Both the position numbers and the translations under genes were made by a program. A stretch of DNA of 49,589 nucleotides from JAUUZQ01 sp964538375 (GTDB lineage Bacteria; Bacteroidota; Bacteroidia; Bacteroidales; GCA-2748055). Below the pieces are notes generated by a model that searched no databases, was not told the DNA's origin, and worked only from the letters and a program-made list of their open reading frames with translations. This document shows positions 33,868 through 43,052 of this stretch, piece by piece (the first letter of the stretch is position 1; every line of letters begins with the position of its first letter). The stretch lies in contig CAZIFQ010000023.1 of assembly GCA_964538375.1 (NCBI GenBank), forward strand, positions 1-49,589, written 5' to 3'.

Positions 33868-34086
33868 TTATTCTTCATAAAACCAGGTATTTACTTTAAG
33901 CACGATTTCAAAAGGTAATGCTTGTAAATTAAAGGAGTACACATCTCCCAAAGACAATTCAGATTTTTCAGCTATCCGGGCCATCTTTCTCTCCTCCCTC
34001 GTCATTCTATCGGAATTGTTTACACAAGCCGAAGAAATAAAGATGAGAAGAAATAAGAAGATAAATAACTTCAATAATTTTTTCAT
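33868..34086 (-). CDS. small lipoprotein
   Basis: A 72-residue protein with a lipoprotein signal (MKKLLKLFIFLFLLIFISSAC, cysteine at 21) and a short charged mature part with DRMTREERKMARIAEKSELSLGDVYSFN. The ATG at 34086 is used because the frame above it adds non-family sequence. It lies 12 bases upstream of the CPBP gene. Function unknown. Confidence 0.6.
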   Translation of the reverse strand: MKKLLKLFIFLFLLIFISSACVNNSDRMTREERKMARIAEKSELSLGDVYSFNLQALPFEIVLKVNTWFYEE

Positions 34087-34211
34087 AAATTGATATTTTG
34101 TTGAAGTACAGATATTAAAGATAATCTTTTTGTATGCAAAATATTTTAAGCTAATTGAGAAACCTAACATAAATAGTAAATTAGCATTCAATATCTTCAA
34201 ACATAGGTATC

Positions 34212-34278
34212 ATGAAAAAAAACAACTAAATATACTGTCCTGCTCTTCATTTTTATAGCGTTGGATTGTGGGTATTAG
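34212..34278 (+). pseudogene. signal-peptide remnant of a lost gene
   Basis: ATGAAAAAAAACAAC runs into a stop, but one frame over it reads KTTKYTVLLFIFIALDCGY, a signal-peptide-like hydrophobic stretch, then a stop and NSAQEE. A frameshift in the A-run and a stop have destroyed it. Short, so tentative. Confidence 0.35.
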
Positions 34279-34344
34279 AATTCAGCGCAGGAAGAGGAAA
34301 TGAGAAAAAGAATGGATGTTCATTTATCAAAATAAAATTACTCC

Positions 34345-34635
34345 ATGGCATTGACCAATAATGACGTATTAAAAAAAATCAGGGTAGCACTTAAATTGCG
34401 TGATGATGATATTATCGACATCCTGAAACTTAAAGAATATGAGATATCTAAAAGTGAGCTGGGAGCTTTCTTCAGAAAAGAAGAACACCCAAAGTATATG
34501 GAGCTGCAAGACCAGATATTAAGAAGGTTTCTGGATGGTTTGATCATTTACAAAAGAGGGCCAATAGGAGAGAAACCAGAATCATCAAAACAGGAGAACA
34601 AGTCTTTTGGAAGTCTTAAACCACCCAAACGCTAA
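34345..34635 (+). CDS. DUF1456-family protein
   Basis: A 96-residue protein of the DUF1456 (YehS-like) family, recognised by MALTNNDVLKKIRVALKLRDDDIIDILKLKEYEISKSELGAFFRKEEHPKY. It carries one copy of the helical motif usually found twice, ending in a low-complexity tail (PESSKQENKSFGSLKPPKR). No known function. It is convergent with the second DEAD-box gene, 9 bases away. Confidence 0.8.
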   Translation: MALTNNDVLKKIRVALKLRDDDIIDILKLKEYEISKSELGAFFRKEEHPKYMELQDQILRRFLDGLIIYKRGPIGEKPESSKQENKSFGSLKPPKR

Positions 34636-34644
34636 TAATTTTTA

Positions 34645-35892
34645 CTATCTCCCCCCCGGTTTTCCACCCTTATAATTCTTACTCTTGCCGTAGTATTTTT
34701 TCTTCTTATTGAAATGTTCTTTCTTATCGGAAGAGCTACCACCTTCACGCCAATTGGGACCAGGACCCAGTTCATCGGGTGGATGCAATTTAGGGACGGT
34801 AATGCTGATAAGCTTTTCAATACTCCGCAGTTTATACATATCGCGTGGATTAACCAAGGTAACGGCCTCTCCTTTTGCATTAACGCGAGCGGTACGTCCC
34901 ACACGGTGTACATAATCTTCTGCATCATGTGGAACATCAAAGTTGATCACCATATTGATCTCTTTCACGTCTATCCCCCTGCTCATCAGGTCAGTAGCAA
35001 CTAAAATACGTATCCGCTTTGAGCGAAATCCGATCATTACAGCTTCACGCTCATTCTGTGTTAGATTCGAAGAGATACCTTTCGAAGGCAGTCCGGATTT
35101 ATTCAAATGTCTGACTATCTCTGATACTTTTATCTTGGTTGAAGTAAAGATGAGGATGCTGTCATATTTTGGCCGCTCACGGATCACATGGCTTAATACA
35201 GGAAGCTTTTGCTCCTCATAGACTATATATGCTTTATGATCAACTCCCTCTGCCGGCTTAGAAACAGCAAGCGATATCTCCTCTGGCTTATACAATATCT
35301 TTTTCGCCAGCTGTCTGATGCTGTCAGGCATGGTAGCGCTAAACATCAGCGTTTGTCTTTTCTCAGGCAAAAAAGAAAATATTTTTTGCAGGTCGTCTAT
35401 AAATCCCATGTCCAGCATCCTGTCGGCCTCATCAAGGATGACATGCTTGATCTTTGAAAAGTTGACGTATCCTAATTGAAGATGTGACAATAATTTGCCG
35501 GGCGTTGCGATAATAATATCGGTACCGTTTACCAGGGCTTCCTTTTGATGATAAAAATCACTGCCATCTCCCCCACCATAAATAGCTTTGGAGCCAACTG
35601 ATGTGAAGTAAGAAAATCCCTGTATCTGTTGTTCGATCTGTATAGCAAGTTCTCTTGTAGGAACGATGACAAGTGTATCAATATGGTTGTTGTCTTTGCC
35701 AACCAGCTTGTGTACTATAGGCAGTACAAACGCACCTGTTTTTCCTGTACCTGTTTGGGCACAGGCAATCAGGTCTTTGTTTTCGAGTATAGCCGGAATT
35801 GCTTTTGCTTGTATGGGTGTAGCCGAATCAAACCCCATATAGGAAATCGCTTCAATTAACTGCTCATCAAGTTTTAGTTCTGTAAATTTCAT
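34645..35892 (-). CDS. DEAD-box RNA helicase, second copy
   Basis: A 415-residue helicase with AQTGTGKTGAF, VLDEADRMLDMGF, SATMPDS, SRGIDVKEI and HRVGRTARV. The C-terminal tail is basic (KKEHFNKKKKYYGKSKNYKGGKPGGR). Its sequence differs throughout from the copy at 30816-32081, so it is a separate family member rather than a recent duplicate. Its start overlaps the thioesterase stop by four bases (TCAT on the plus strand). Confidence 0.9.
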   Translation of the reverse strand: MKFTELKLDEQLIEAISYMGFDSATPIQAKAIPAILENKDLIACAQTGTGKTGAFVLPIVHKLVGKDNNHIDTLVIVPTRELAIQIEQQIQGFSYFTSVGSKAIYGGGDGSDFYHQKEALVNGTDIIIATPGKLLSHLQLGYVNFSKIKHVILDEADRMLDMGFIDDLQKIFSFLPEKRQTLMFSATMPDSIRQLAKKILYKPEEISLAVSKPAEGVDHKAYIVYEEQKLPVLSHVIRERPKYDSILIFTSTKIKVSEIVRHLNKSGLPSKGISSNLTQNEREAVMIGFRSKRIRILVATDLMSRGIDVKEINMVINFDVPHDAEDYVHRVGRTARVNAKGEAVTLVNPRDMYKLRSIEKLISITVPKLHPPDELGPGPNWREGGSSSDKKEHFNKKKKYYGKSKNYKGGKPGGR

Positions 35893-36296
35893 TGGTTTTT
35901 TTTGGTCAATACTTCAGTTAATTCTTTGGGAGCGCGTGTAAGGCGTTTTGTTTCCATATCAAGGAATACAAGGGTTACCTCTGCAGTGTTGACCAGTTCT
36001 CCAACTGAGTTATAGATATTAGTTTGAAAGATGGCTCTTGCTTCAGGAATTTTTGGGATTGTTGTTTCAATGGTTATCTCGTCGTCATAATACAAGGACT
36101 TAATATATTTTGCATTTACAGAAACGACTGGCATAATAATACCCATGTCCTCCAATTCCTTGTAAGCAAAACCAAATGACCTGACAAATTCTGTCCTCCC
36201 CATTTCATAAAAACGTGCATAGGTACCATAATATACAATACCGGCTTTATCGGTATCTGCATACAATACCCTATACTTAATACTTCTTGTAATCAT
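35889..36296 (-). CDS. acyl-CoA thioesterase, hot-dog fold (YbgC/4HBT)
   Basis: A 135-residue hot-dog thioesterase: YADTDKAGIVYYGTYARFYEMGRTEF is the 4HBT signature with the catalytic aspartate. It hydrolyses acyl-CoA, or 4-hydroxybenzoyl-CoA in the name-giving member. I start it at the ATG at 36296 (MITRSIKYRV) rather than an upstream one that adds an unlike 11 residues. Its stop overlaps the helicase start, coupling the two. Confidence 0.82.
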   Translation of the reverse strand: MITRSIKYRVLYADTDKAGIVYYGTYARFYEMGRTEFVRSFGFAYKELEDMGIIMPVVSVNAKYIKSLYYDDEITIETTIPKIPEARAIFQTNIYNSVGELVNTAEVTLVFLDMETKRLTRAPKELTEVLTKKNQ

Positions 36297-36386
36297 ATTG
36301 TAAAAATAAAGAGTTCTCAGCGTCAGCAAGATCCACGTATTTGGCTATCTACCTGCATCTTCTGAGAATCTCTTTTTGTCTCTAAG

Positions 36387-38501
36387 TTATTCTTCGATAT
36401 CTGCCAGCATAAATATAAATGCATATTCCATGGCTACATCCTTTAGTCTCTCAAATCTACCACTCGCACCACCATGTCCTGTGTCCATATTGCAATACAT
36501 AAGCAGCATATTATCATCAGTTTTCATATCACGAAGTTTAGCTACCCATTTTGCGGGCTCAAAGTACTGCACCTGACTGTCGTGCAAACCGGTTGTTACC
36601 AGCATATTTGGATATGCCTTTGCCTCGACCTGGTCGTATGGAGAATAGCTTAGCATGTACTCGTAATATTCTTTTTCATTAGGATTACCCCATTCGTCAT
36701 ATTCTGAAGTAGTCAGCGGAATAGTTTCATCTAACATGGTGGTCACAACGTCCACAAAAGGAACAGCAGCGACAACTCCTCTATATAGTTCAGGACGAAG
36801 ATTAACAACCGCACCCATTAAGAGTCCACCTGCAGATCCGCCCATGGCAAACAATTTATCAGGATTTGTATAGCCGTTGTTGATCAGTTGCTCAGAGCAG
36901 CTGATAAAATCGGTAAATGTATTCATCTTATTGAAGAGTTTTCCATCTTCATACCAGCCCCTTCCATAAATTTGGCTACCGCGAACATGAGCAATGGCAT
37001 AAATAAAACCACGATCAAGAAGCGACAATCTCACTGAGCTAAAGCGAGGATCCATGGTCGCACCATAGGAGCCGTAGCCATAGATCAGAGTGGGTGTCTC
37101 TCCATTCTTCTCCATTCCTTTGCGATAGACAATGCTCATTGGTATTTTTTTGCCATCATCCGCCTCTGCATAAATACGCCTGGCTTCGTAATTCGCCGGA
37201 TCAAAATCTCCAATAACCTCCTGTTGTTTCAAGAGCTCCTTATCCTTAGTCACCATATTGTAATCATAGGTAGAACTTGGAGTAGTTAAGGAAGAATATG
37301 AAAATCTAAGGATGTCTGTATTAAACTCAGGGTTAACAGAAACGCCTGCTGTATATACCTCTTCCCAGAAATCAAGATAGTGCTCAGTTCCGTCTGCCCA
37401 ATTGATTATTCTCAGCTGGTTCAATCCCTCTTTGCGTTCATCAACCACCATATAATTACTAAAAAGTTCAATTCCTTCAAGGAATACATCCTCTCTGTGC
37501 GCGATTACTTCTTTCCAATTTTTAACACCCGTCTTATTTACCGGGGTCTTCATCAATCTGAAGTTCTTGGCATCAAGGTTGGTTACGATGTAAAAATCAT
37601 CTCCAAAATGTGATACTGAATATTCCAGTCCTTCTGTCCTGGCTTGTAACATTTTAAACTCATCGTCAGGTGCGTCGGCGCTTAGAAATTGGTATTCCGA
37701 AGTCAATGTACTTACTGATCCAATCATGAGATACTTTTCGGACTTCGTTTTGTAGATGAAGGTACTGTATGTCTCATCATCTTCGCTATAAACCAACACA
37801 TCTTCTTTTGCTGAAGTACCCAGTTTATGCTTATTAATGGCATTTGATCTTAAGGTTTGTTCATCCTTTGTTGAGTAGAAAATAGTCTTATTATCATTCG
37901 CCCAGGTTGATCCGCCTGTAGTAACAGGTATCTTATCTCCAAGAATCTCTCCTGTTTCCATGTCCTTCACGTAAATCGTATATTTCCTTCTGCTTACAGT
38001 ATCTACGCCGAAGGCCAGGTACCTGCTGTTGGTACTCATACTTATGCCGCCAACCGAATAATAAGTATAACCTTCTGCCATCTCATTCACATTCAGCATG
38101 ATCTCCTCTTCCGCTTCCATCGTTTCTAACTTGCGACAATAGATTGGGTATTCCTTTTGCTCTTCGTAACGGGTGTAATAATAATAACCATTCTTTTTGT
38201 AAGGCACAGATTCATCTGTTTGTTTTATCCGGCCCACGATTTCATTGAATAAATTTTCCTGGAAATCATTGGTTTCCTTCATCACATCCTCGCGATAGCT
38301 GTTCTCAGCGTTCAGATAAGCAATTACCTCCTCGTTCTCTCTCTCACGCAACCAGTAGTAATTATCAATCCTGGTATCGTTGTGTATCACCAGCTCTTTT
38401 GGTTTCTTCTCTGCAATAGGTGCATTCATTTTCTCTGTTCTTTGACAGGCCGACACTAGTAACCCAAGTATCAGCAGGTTGATTAAAAATATTTTTTTCA
38501 T
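36387..38501 (-). CDS. prolyl oligopeptidase-family lipoprotein (S9A)
   Basis: A 704-residue serine peptidase. The N-terminus is a lipoprotein signal (MKKIFLINLLILGLLVSAC), so it is exported. A beta-propeller (about 60-410) is followed by an alpha/beta-hydrolase domain with the nucleophile in MGGSAGGLLMG (about residue 545-555) and the histidine in DTGHGGASGR near the end. It is the PtrB/oligopeptidase-B-like group that cuts short peptides after basic residues or proline. ATG at 38501 starts the signal peptide; the extension to 38522 is not needed. Confidence 0.9.
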   Translation of the reverse strand: MKKIFLINLLILGLLVSACQRTEKMNAPIAEKKPKELVIHNDTRIDNYYWLRERENEEVIAYLNAENSYREDVMKETNDFQENLFNEIVGRIKQTDESVPYKKNGYYYYTRYEEQKEYPIYCRKLETMEAEEEIMLNVNEMAEGYTYYSVGGISMSTNSRYLAFGVDTVSRRKYTIYVKDMETGEILGDKIPVTTGGSTWANDNKTIFYSTKDEQTLRSNAINKHKLGTSAKEDVLVYSEDDETYSTFIYKTKSEKYLMIGSVSTLTSEYQFLSADAPDDEFKMLQARTEGLEYSVSHFGDDFYIVTNLDAKNFRLMKTPVNKTGVKNWKEVIAHREDVFLEGIELFSNYMVVDERKEGLNQLRIINWADGTEHYLDFWEEVYTAGVSVNPEFNTDILRFSYSSLTTPSSTYDYNMVTKDKELLKQQEVIGDFDPANYEARRIYAEADDGKKIPMSIVYRKGMEKNGETPTLIYGYGSYGATMDPRFSSVRLSLLDRGFIYAIAHVRGSQIYGRGWYEDGKLFNKMNTFTDFISCSEQLINNGYTNPDKLFAMGGSAGGLLMGAVVNLRPELYRGVVAAVPFVDVVTTMLDETIPLTTSEYDEWGNPNEKEYYEYMLSYSPYDQVEAKAYPNMLVTTGLHDSQVQYFEPAKWVAKLRDMKTDDNMLLMYCNMDTGHGGASGRFERLKDVAMEYAFIFMLADIEE

Positions 38502-38672
38502 TGTAGAAATTTTTTGGAACACATTTTTAATGCTTTTTTTCCAATTTATAACTATTTAACAGTGCTTTCTTATTATAGTTCAGAAAAATAGGACGTGAAA
38601 TTACAAAAAATATTTAGGTGGTGATAAACAATGGAAGAAATAATCACTGCTTTCTGCGATAAATAGGTTCGT

Positions 38673-40796
38673 TTACACACCCTTCATACTCAATTGAATC
38701 CGATTTCGGTTCAGGTCCACCTCAAGTACCTTGACCTGGACGTGTTGGTTGAGTTTAACTATATCGTTCGGGTCTTTGATAAAGCGGTCGGCCAATTGTG
38801 AGATGTGTACCAGTCCATCCTGCTTCACGCCCACATCAACGAAGGCACCGAAATTGGTAATATTCGTTACAATACCAGGCAGGATCATTCCTGCTTGCAG
38901 GTCTTCCACTTTCTCTACCTCTTTGGAGAATTCGAACACTTCAATTTCCTGCCGTGGGTCTCTTCCCGGCTTTTTCAATTCGTCTATGATATCCTTCAGT
39001 GTAGGCATTCCAATATTGCCACTTACATACTTCTCAAGTGCTATGGAATCAACCAGAGAGCTATCCTTCACTAATTCTTCCACTGAACAACTCATATCAC
39101 CGGCCATCTTTTCAACTACAAAATAGCTTTCAGGGTGTACAGCTGAATTATCAAGGGGATTTTTGGCATCGGTAATTCTTAAAAATCCAGCGCACTGCTC
39201 AAAGGCCTTATCTCCCATCCGGGCCACTTTTTTCAATTGATTTCTTGAGGAGAAAGCACCATTTTCAGCCCTGTATTCAACTATATTTTGAGCAAGAAGG
39301 GGTCCCAATCCTGACACATAAGTAAGCAAGTGTTTACTTGAAGTATTCAAATCAACGCCTACCAGGTTTACACAACTCTCAACCACATCATCAAGCGATT
39401 TCTTCAGATTCCCCTGGTCTACATCGTGCTGATACTGACCCACACCTATCGATTTCGGCTCAATTTTTACTAATTCGGCGAGTGGATCCATTAATCTTCT
39501 TCCAATAGACACCGCTCCTCTAACTGTCACATCAAAATCAGGAAATTCATCTCTTGCCACTTTAGAAGCCGAATAAATTGAGGCACCTGACTCGTTCACC
39601 ATATATACTTCCATATCCTCCGGGAACCTGACGAGCCGAACAAATCGTTCTGTTTCACGGCTGGCCGTTCCATTTCCAATGGCTATCGCTTCAATTTTAT
39701 ATTGCTGCACCAGCGAGCTGACCTTGCGAGTAGCACCTGAACGGTCTGATTGGGGCGGATGTGGAAAGATGGTCTCATTGTGCACCAGGTTACCCTGGGC
39801 ATCAAGGCAGACCAGTTTACACCCACTTCTGAATCCGGGATCCAGGGCCAACACACGCTTTTGTCCCAACGGGGATGCTAATAAAAGCTGCCGGAGGTTT
39901 TCAGTAAAAACACGTATTGCTTCTGCATCAGCTTTTTCCTTGTACTCAGCTTTAAATTCAGTTTCAATAGAAGATGACAATAACCTTGTATATGCATCTT
40001 TGACTGCCAGCTTCACCTGCTGAGATACATCATAAGATCCTCTAACAAAGAAATCATCAAGCGCATCTACCACTTTATCCTTATCCGGTTCAATAGAAAC
40101 TTTCAGAAATCCTTCTTTTTCACCTCTGCGCATAGCCAGTATCCTGTGACTTGGACATTTCTTCAAAAGTTCACTGAATTCGTAATAGTCTTTGTACTTT
40201 ATTCCTTCTTCCTCTTTTCCTTTTAAAAGCTTTGAGTACATCACAGCACCCGTGGAAAAATGGTGCCTCACGATATTACGCGCTCGTGAATTTTCATTGA
40301 TCCACTCTGCAATAATGTCTCTTGCACCCTGCAAGGCCTCATCAACAGATTCGACCTCTTCATTTAGAAATTCCCCTGCCCTTTTTTCAAGCTGAAGCTC
40401 TTCCTGCTTCATTATTATCGTCGCCAATGGCTCCAATCCTTTGTCCCTGGCAACTTTAGCCCGTGTCTTTCGTTTGGGTTTGTATGGAAGATAAATGTCT
40501 TCAAGTACATTGAGTTCCATTGTATCCTCAATCTTTTTCCTCAGGTCTGCTGTAAGTTTTCCTTGTTCGTCAATCGTTTTCAGGATGTACTCCTTGCGCT
40601 TCACCAATTCCTTCAAACGCTCATATTCATCACGGATCTCTGCTACTTTTACTTCATCAAGACTTCCCGTAAGCTCTTTTCTGTACCGGCTGATAAATGG
40701 AATCGTTGCACTTCCGTCCAACAACTCTATTGTATTCTTAACCTGTACTATTGTGAGTCCCAGGTTATTCGCAATTACCTCTTCATATATAATCAT
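38673..40796 (-). CDS. tex: Tex-family transcription accessory protein
   Basis: A 707-residue Tex protein. An N-terminal helical region (about 1-200), a YqgF-like RNase-H domain (ALDPGFRSGCK), two helix-hairpin-helix motifs (ASGLGPLLAQNIVEYRAENGAF) and a C-terminal S1 RNA-binding domain (ITNFGAFVDVGVKQDGLVHISQL) are all present. Tex/YhgF affects transcription termination and stress response. It has its own TAnnTTTG box upstream, and diverges from rpe. Confidence 0.93.
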   Translation of the reverse strand: MIIYEEVIANNLGLTIVQVKNTIELLDGSATIPFISRYRKELTGSLDEVKVAEIRDEYERLKELVKRKEYILKTIDEQGKLTADLRKKIEDTMELNVLEDIYLPYKPKRKTRAKVARDKGLEPLATIIMKQEELQLEKRAGEFLNEEVESVDEALQGARDIIAEWINENSRARNIVRHHFSTGAVMYSKLLKGKEEEGIKYKDYYEFSELLKKCPSHRILAMRRGEKEGFLKVSIEPDKDKVVDALDDFFVRGSYDVSQQVKLAVKDAYTRLLSSSIETEFKAEYKEKADAEAIRVFTENLRQLLLASPLGQKRVLALDPGFRSGCKLVCLDAQGNLVHNETIFPHPPQSDRSGATRKVSSLVQQYKIEAIAIGNGTASRETERFVRLVRFPEDMEVYMVNESGASIYSASKVARDEFPDFDVTVRGAVSIGRRLMDPLAELVKIEPKSIGVGQYQHDVDQGNLKKSLDDVVESCVNLVGVDLNTSSKHLLTYVSGLGPLLAQNIVEYRAENGAFSSRNQLKKVARMGDKAFEQCAGFLRITDAKNPLDNSAVHPESYFVVEKMAGDMSCSVEELVKDSSLVDSIALEKYVSGNIGMPTLKDIIDELKKPGRDPRQEIEVFEFSKEVEKVEDLQAGMILPGIVTNITNFGAFVDVGVKQDGLVHISQLADRFIKDPNDIVKLNQHVQVKVLEVDLNRNRIQLSMKGV

Positions 40797-40826
40797 GTGC
40801 TTTATAAATCTTTAGGAAACAAAAAT

Positions 40827-40834
40827 CAAATTTA
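40827..40834 (-). promoter_or_regulatory. candidate -7 box for tex (TAAATTTG on the minus strand)
   Basis: TAAATTTG fits TAnnTTTG and lies about 30 bases before the ATG at 40796. A TTG stands 23 bases further upstream, slightly long for the consensus. Confidence 0.5.
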
Positions 40835-40910
40835 AATGAAAAATGCTGAATTCTGTACAAAATTTCTTGTAATTCCTACATGAAATAGTAGATAGTTATT
40901 TCATAAAATG

Positions 40911-40918
40911 TACTTTTG
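40911..40918 (+). promoter_or_regulatory. candidate -7 box for rpe (TACTTTTG)
   Basis: TACTTTTG fits TAnnTTTG and ends at 40918. A start site about four bases later puts the natural start codon at the ATG at 40936 rather than the GTG at 40918. No clear -33 TTG. Confidence 0.4.
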
Positions 40919-40935
40919 TGAAAATGAAACGAACT

Positions 40936-41586
40936 ATGAGTCACATGATCGCCCCTTCCATACTGAATGCAGATTTCCTTCACCTGGGTAATGTATTGGA
41001 GATGTTAAATCGAAGTGAGGCAGACTATATTCACCTGGATATTATGGATGGCCGCTTTGTACCCAATCTTTCCTTTGGTTTTCCAATCATACAGCAGATA
41101 AAAAAGGTAGCGCAGAAACCACTGGATGTTCACCTTATGATTGTTGAACCTGACAAATATCTTGAAGAATTCAGGAATGCCGGCGCAGACATTTTAACTG
41201 TTCATTACGAAGCTTGCGATGATCTGAAATCTACCATTGAGCGCATCAGGGAATTAGGTATGAAACCATCTGTCTCCTTGAAACCGCAAACAGAGGTTTC
41301 TGTTTTAGGGCCCTATCTTGCGGAGCTTGACATGGTGCTCATTATGTCTGTTAATCCCGGTTATGGTGGTCAGTCGTTTATGGTAGAATCGTATGAACGT
41401 ATTAAGGAACTAAAGTCTATGATTGACAAGATCGGTTCAAGTACGCGGATCCAGGTTGATGGCGGTGTCGGACAAGACAACATTGGTCAACTCCGAGATT
41501 CCGGGGTGGATGTTTTTGTAGTTGGGAGCGCAATTTTCCGGGCCAATGATCCGGAGGGAATGATTCGAATGCTTAAAAATATATAA
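40936..41586 (+). CDS. rpe: ribulose-phosphate 3-epimerase
   Basis: A 216-residue TIM-barrel enzyme interconverting ribulose-5-phosphate and xylulose-5-phosphate. IAPSILNADFLHLG opens it; LDIMDGRFVPNLSFG, VHLMI and VNPGYGGQ hold the metal-binding histidine and aspartate residues and QVDGGV the late aspartate. Length and motifs are normal. In-frame starts at 40918 (GTG) and 40924 (ATG) exist but would overlap or abut the promoter box. It diverges from tex. Confidence 0.92.
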   Translation: MSHMIAPSILNADFLHLGNVLEMLNRSEADYIHLDIMDGRFVPNLSFGFPIIQQIKKVAQKPLDVHLMIVEPDKYLEEFRNAGADILTVHYEACDDLKSTIERIRELGMKPSVSLKPQTEVSVLGPYLAELDMVLIMSVNPGYGGQSFMVESYERIKELKSMIDKIGSSTRIQVDGGVGQDNIGQLRDSGVDVFVVGSAIFRANDPEGMIRMLKNI

Positions 41587-41613
41587 TGGTATAGACGCGA
41601 TTTATAAAAGGTC

Positions 41614-41641
41614 AGACGCGCCACATGGCGCGTCTCTACAA
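41614..41641. repeat. palindromic repeat, copy 2
   Basis: The same 10-base arms AGACGCGCCA and TGGCGCGTCT around a 2-base loop (41614-41635), followed by CTACAA, as at 16319-16346. It lies in the 60-base space between the convergent rpe and dehydrogenase genes, next to both stop codons. Confidence 0.9.
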
Positions 41642-41646
41642 AAAGT

Positions 41647-42852
41647 TTACTCTCCCGCCAGGTATCTTTCCAAATAGGCAAATGTTTTAGTCAGGTTACC
41701 ATCCTTGGTTATTGTCGCTCTTTCAACAATTCCCTCGTTATCTTCTCCTATTAAATATGGTATCACATTCTCGATTAAGGCATACCCAAAATCTTCAGAT
41801 GCATTGCGGGGAAGTTCTCCTGGAAGGTTATCAACTGCCATCACTGTAATCACTTCATCTGCAAATGGTTCTTCAGATTCATTACCTGTTTCAGGATCGT
41901 ATCCATAGATTGGATCTGCGATGGTTGAAGGCCTTATTGTAGAAGGGATTGGCCCATCGATATCACAGCTGATGTCTGCAATGACCTTTACCGGGAATGA
42001 CGCCGTTTTCAATTCTTCTTTTGTTAAAAATACAGGTGATTCAGGATCCCAAAAATGACAGGCAATAAACATATCAGATTTTTCTGCAAAAGGCAGAAAA
42101 GTACTTTCATAGTCTGCCGGAAATTCAACAAAATTGCCAAAATCAAATTCACCGCCATCCTTCCTCCTGCTATAGTGCCAGGGATCGAGCCGACAAAACA
42201 CTGGCTCTTTGAAAGTCAGGGTAAGATAATCCCCAGGAATAACTTCCCGGACACCTGCATCAAGGAGGATTTCAACGGCTCCACCGGCTACTCTTCCTCC
42301 GCCAGTCAACACAATACGTGTATCTTTCAAATCAATACTCTTTAATGAGAGCTTCAATTTTTCCAGGTCATTTATCTCCCAGGCAGGTTTCAATTCGTAT
42401 GTTCCTTTGCGCATCCCAAGTGCCCGTATACCATTATAAGCTCCAACAACACCAGCCCACCTTCCAAATGCCACTACGCGAGACTTATCAGGCCTGGTGA
42501 GATATTCATAATCAATTAATGTAATGTTCTTCTTCACAATCTCCTGCAGCAAATTCCTGTTATAGGGTTGTTCTTTAGCAGTATGTGAGAAAAAGAGATA
42601 GCTTTTTGAATCAGCCAGGGAAGGAATATCCACCTCCTTCACCCCCATCATAATATCGCAATCGGACAAATCATTTGAAAGATTCACTCCTGCAAGGCGA
42701 TACTCTTCATCTGAGTAACAACGCATGGGAGAAGGTTCAACAACGATTTGTAAATCAGGATATTTTTTTACTAGATCGGCACACTGCATGGGTGTAAACG
42801 GCACTCTTTTATCAGGGGGATTCTTTGTTTCTCTTACAATTCCGATTTTCAT
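41647..42852 (-). CDS. saccharopine/alanine dehydrogenase-like oxidoreductase (LYS1 type)
   Basis: A 401-residue NAD(P)-dependent enzyme of the alanine dehydrogenase/LYS1 group: MKIGIVRETKNPPDKRVPFTP at the N-terminus, GRWAGVVGAYNGIRAL, the Rossmann motif VLTGGGRVAGGA, and ISCDIDGPIPSTIRPSTIADPIYGYDP, which is typical of saccharopine dehydrogenases (lysine-forming) rather than alanine dehydrogenase. No other lysine-pathway gene is nearby. The substrate is therefore inferred. It is convergent with rpe, separated by a palindromic repeat. Confidence 0.75.
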   Translation of the reverse strand: MKIGIVRETKNPPDKRVPFTPMQCADLVKKYPDLQIVVEPSPMRCYSDEEYRLAGVNLSNDLSDCDIMMGVKEVDIPSLADSKSYLFFSHTAKEQPYNRNLLQEIVKKNITLIDYEYLTRPDKSRVVAFGRWAGVVGAYNGIRALGMRKGTYELKPAWEINDLEKLKLSLKSIDLKDTRIVLTGGGRVAGGAVEILLDAGVREVIPGDYLTLTFKEPVFCRLDPWHYSRRKDGGEFDFGNFVEFPADYESTFLPFAEKSDMFIACHFWDPESPVFLTKEELKTASFPVKVIADISCDIDGPIPSTIRPSTIADPIYGYDPETGNESEEPFADEVITVMAVDNLPGELPRNASEDFGYALIENVIPYLIGEDNEGIVERATITKDGNLTKTFAYLERYLAGE

Positions 42853-43052
42853 ATAAATTGCTGTTTTTCGAAATTAGGATTATTTAATGAGTTTGCAATC
42901 AAAAATTATGAACTCTGCAACATTTGAATACTGCATTCCTATATTAAGCAATAGAAATTTAAGCGAAGAAGTGTAAACATCCCGCTGAAGTATTTACTCA
43001 ATCTGATTTTGTTATTCCCTACTCAAAAAAGTATTCATTGATATCCACGAGA

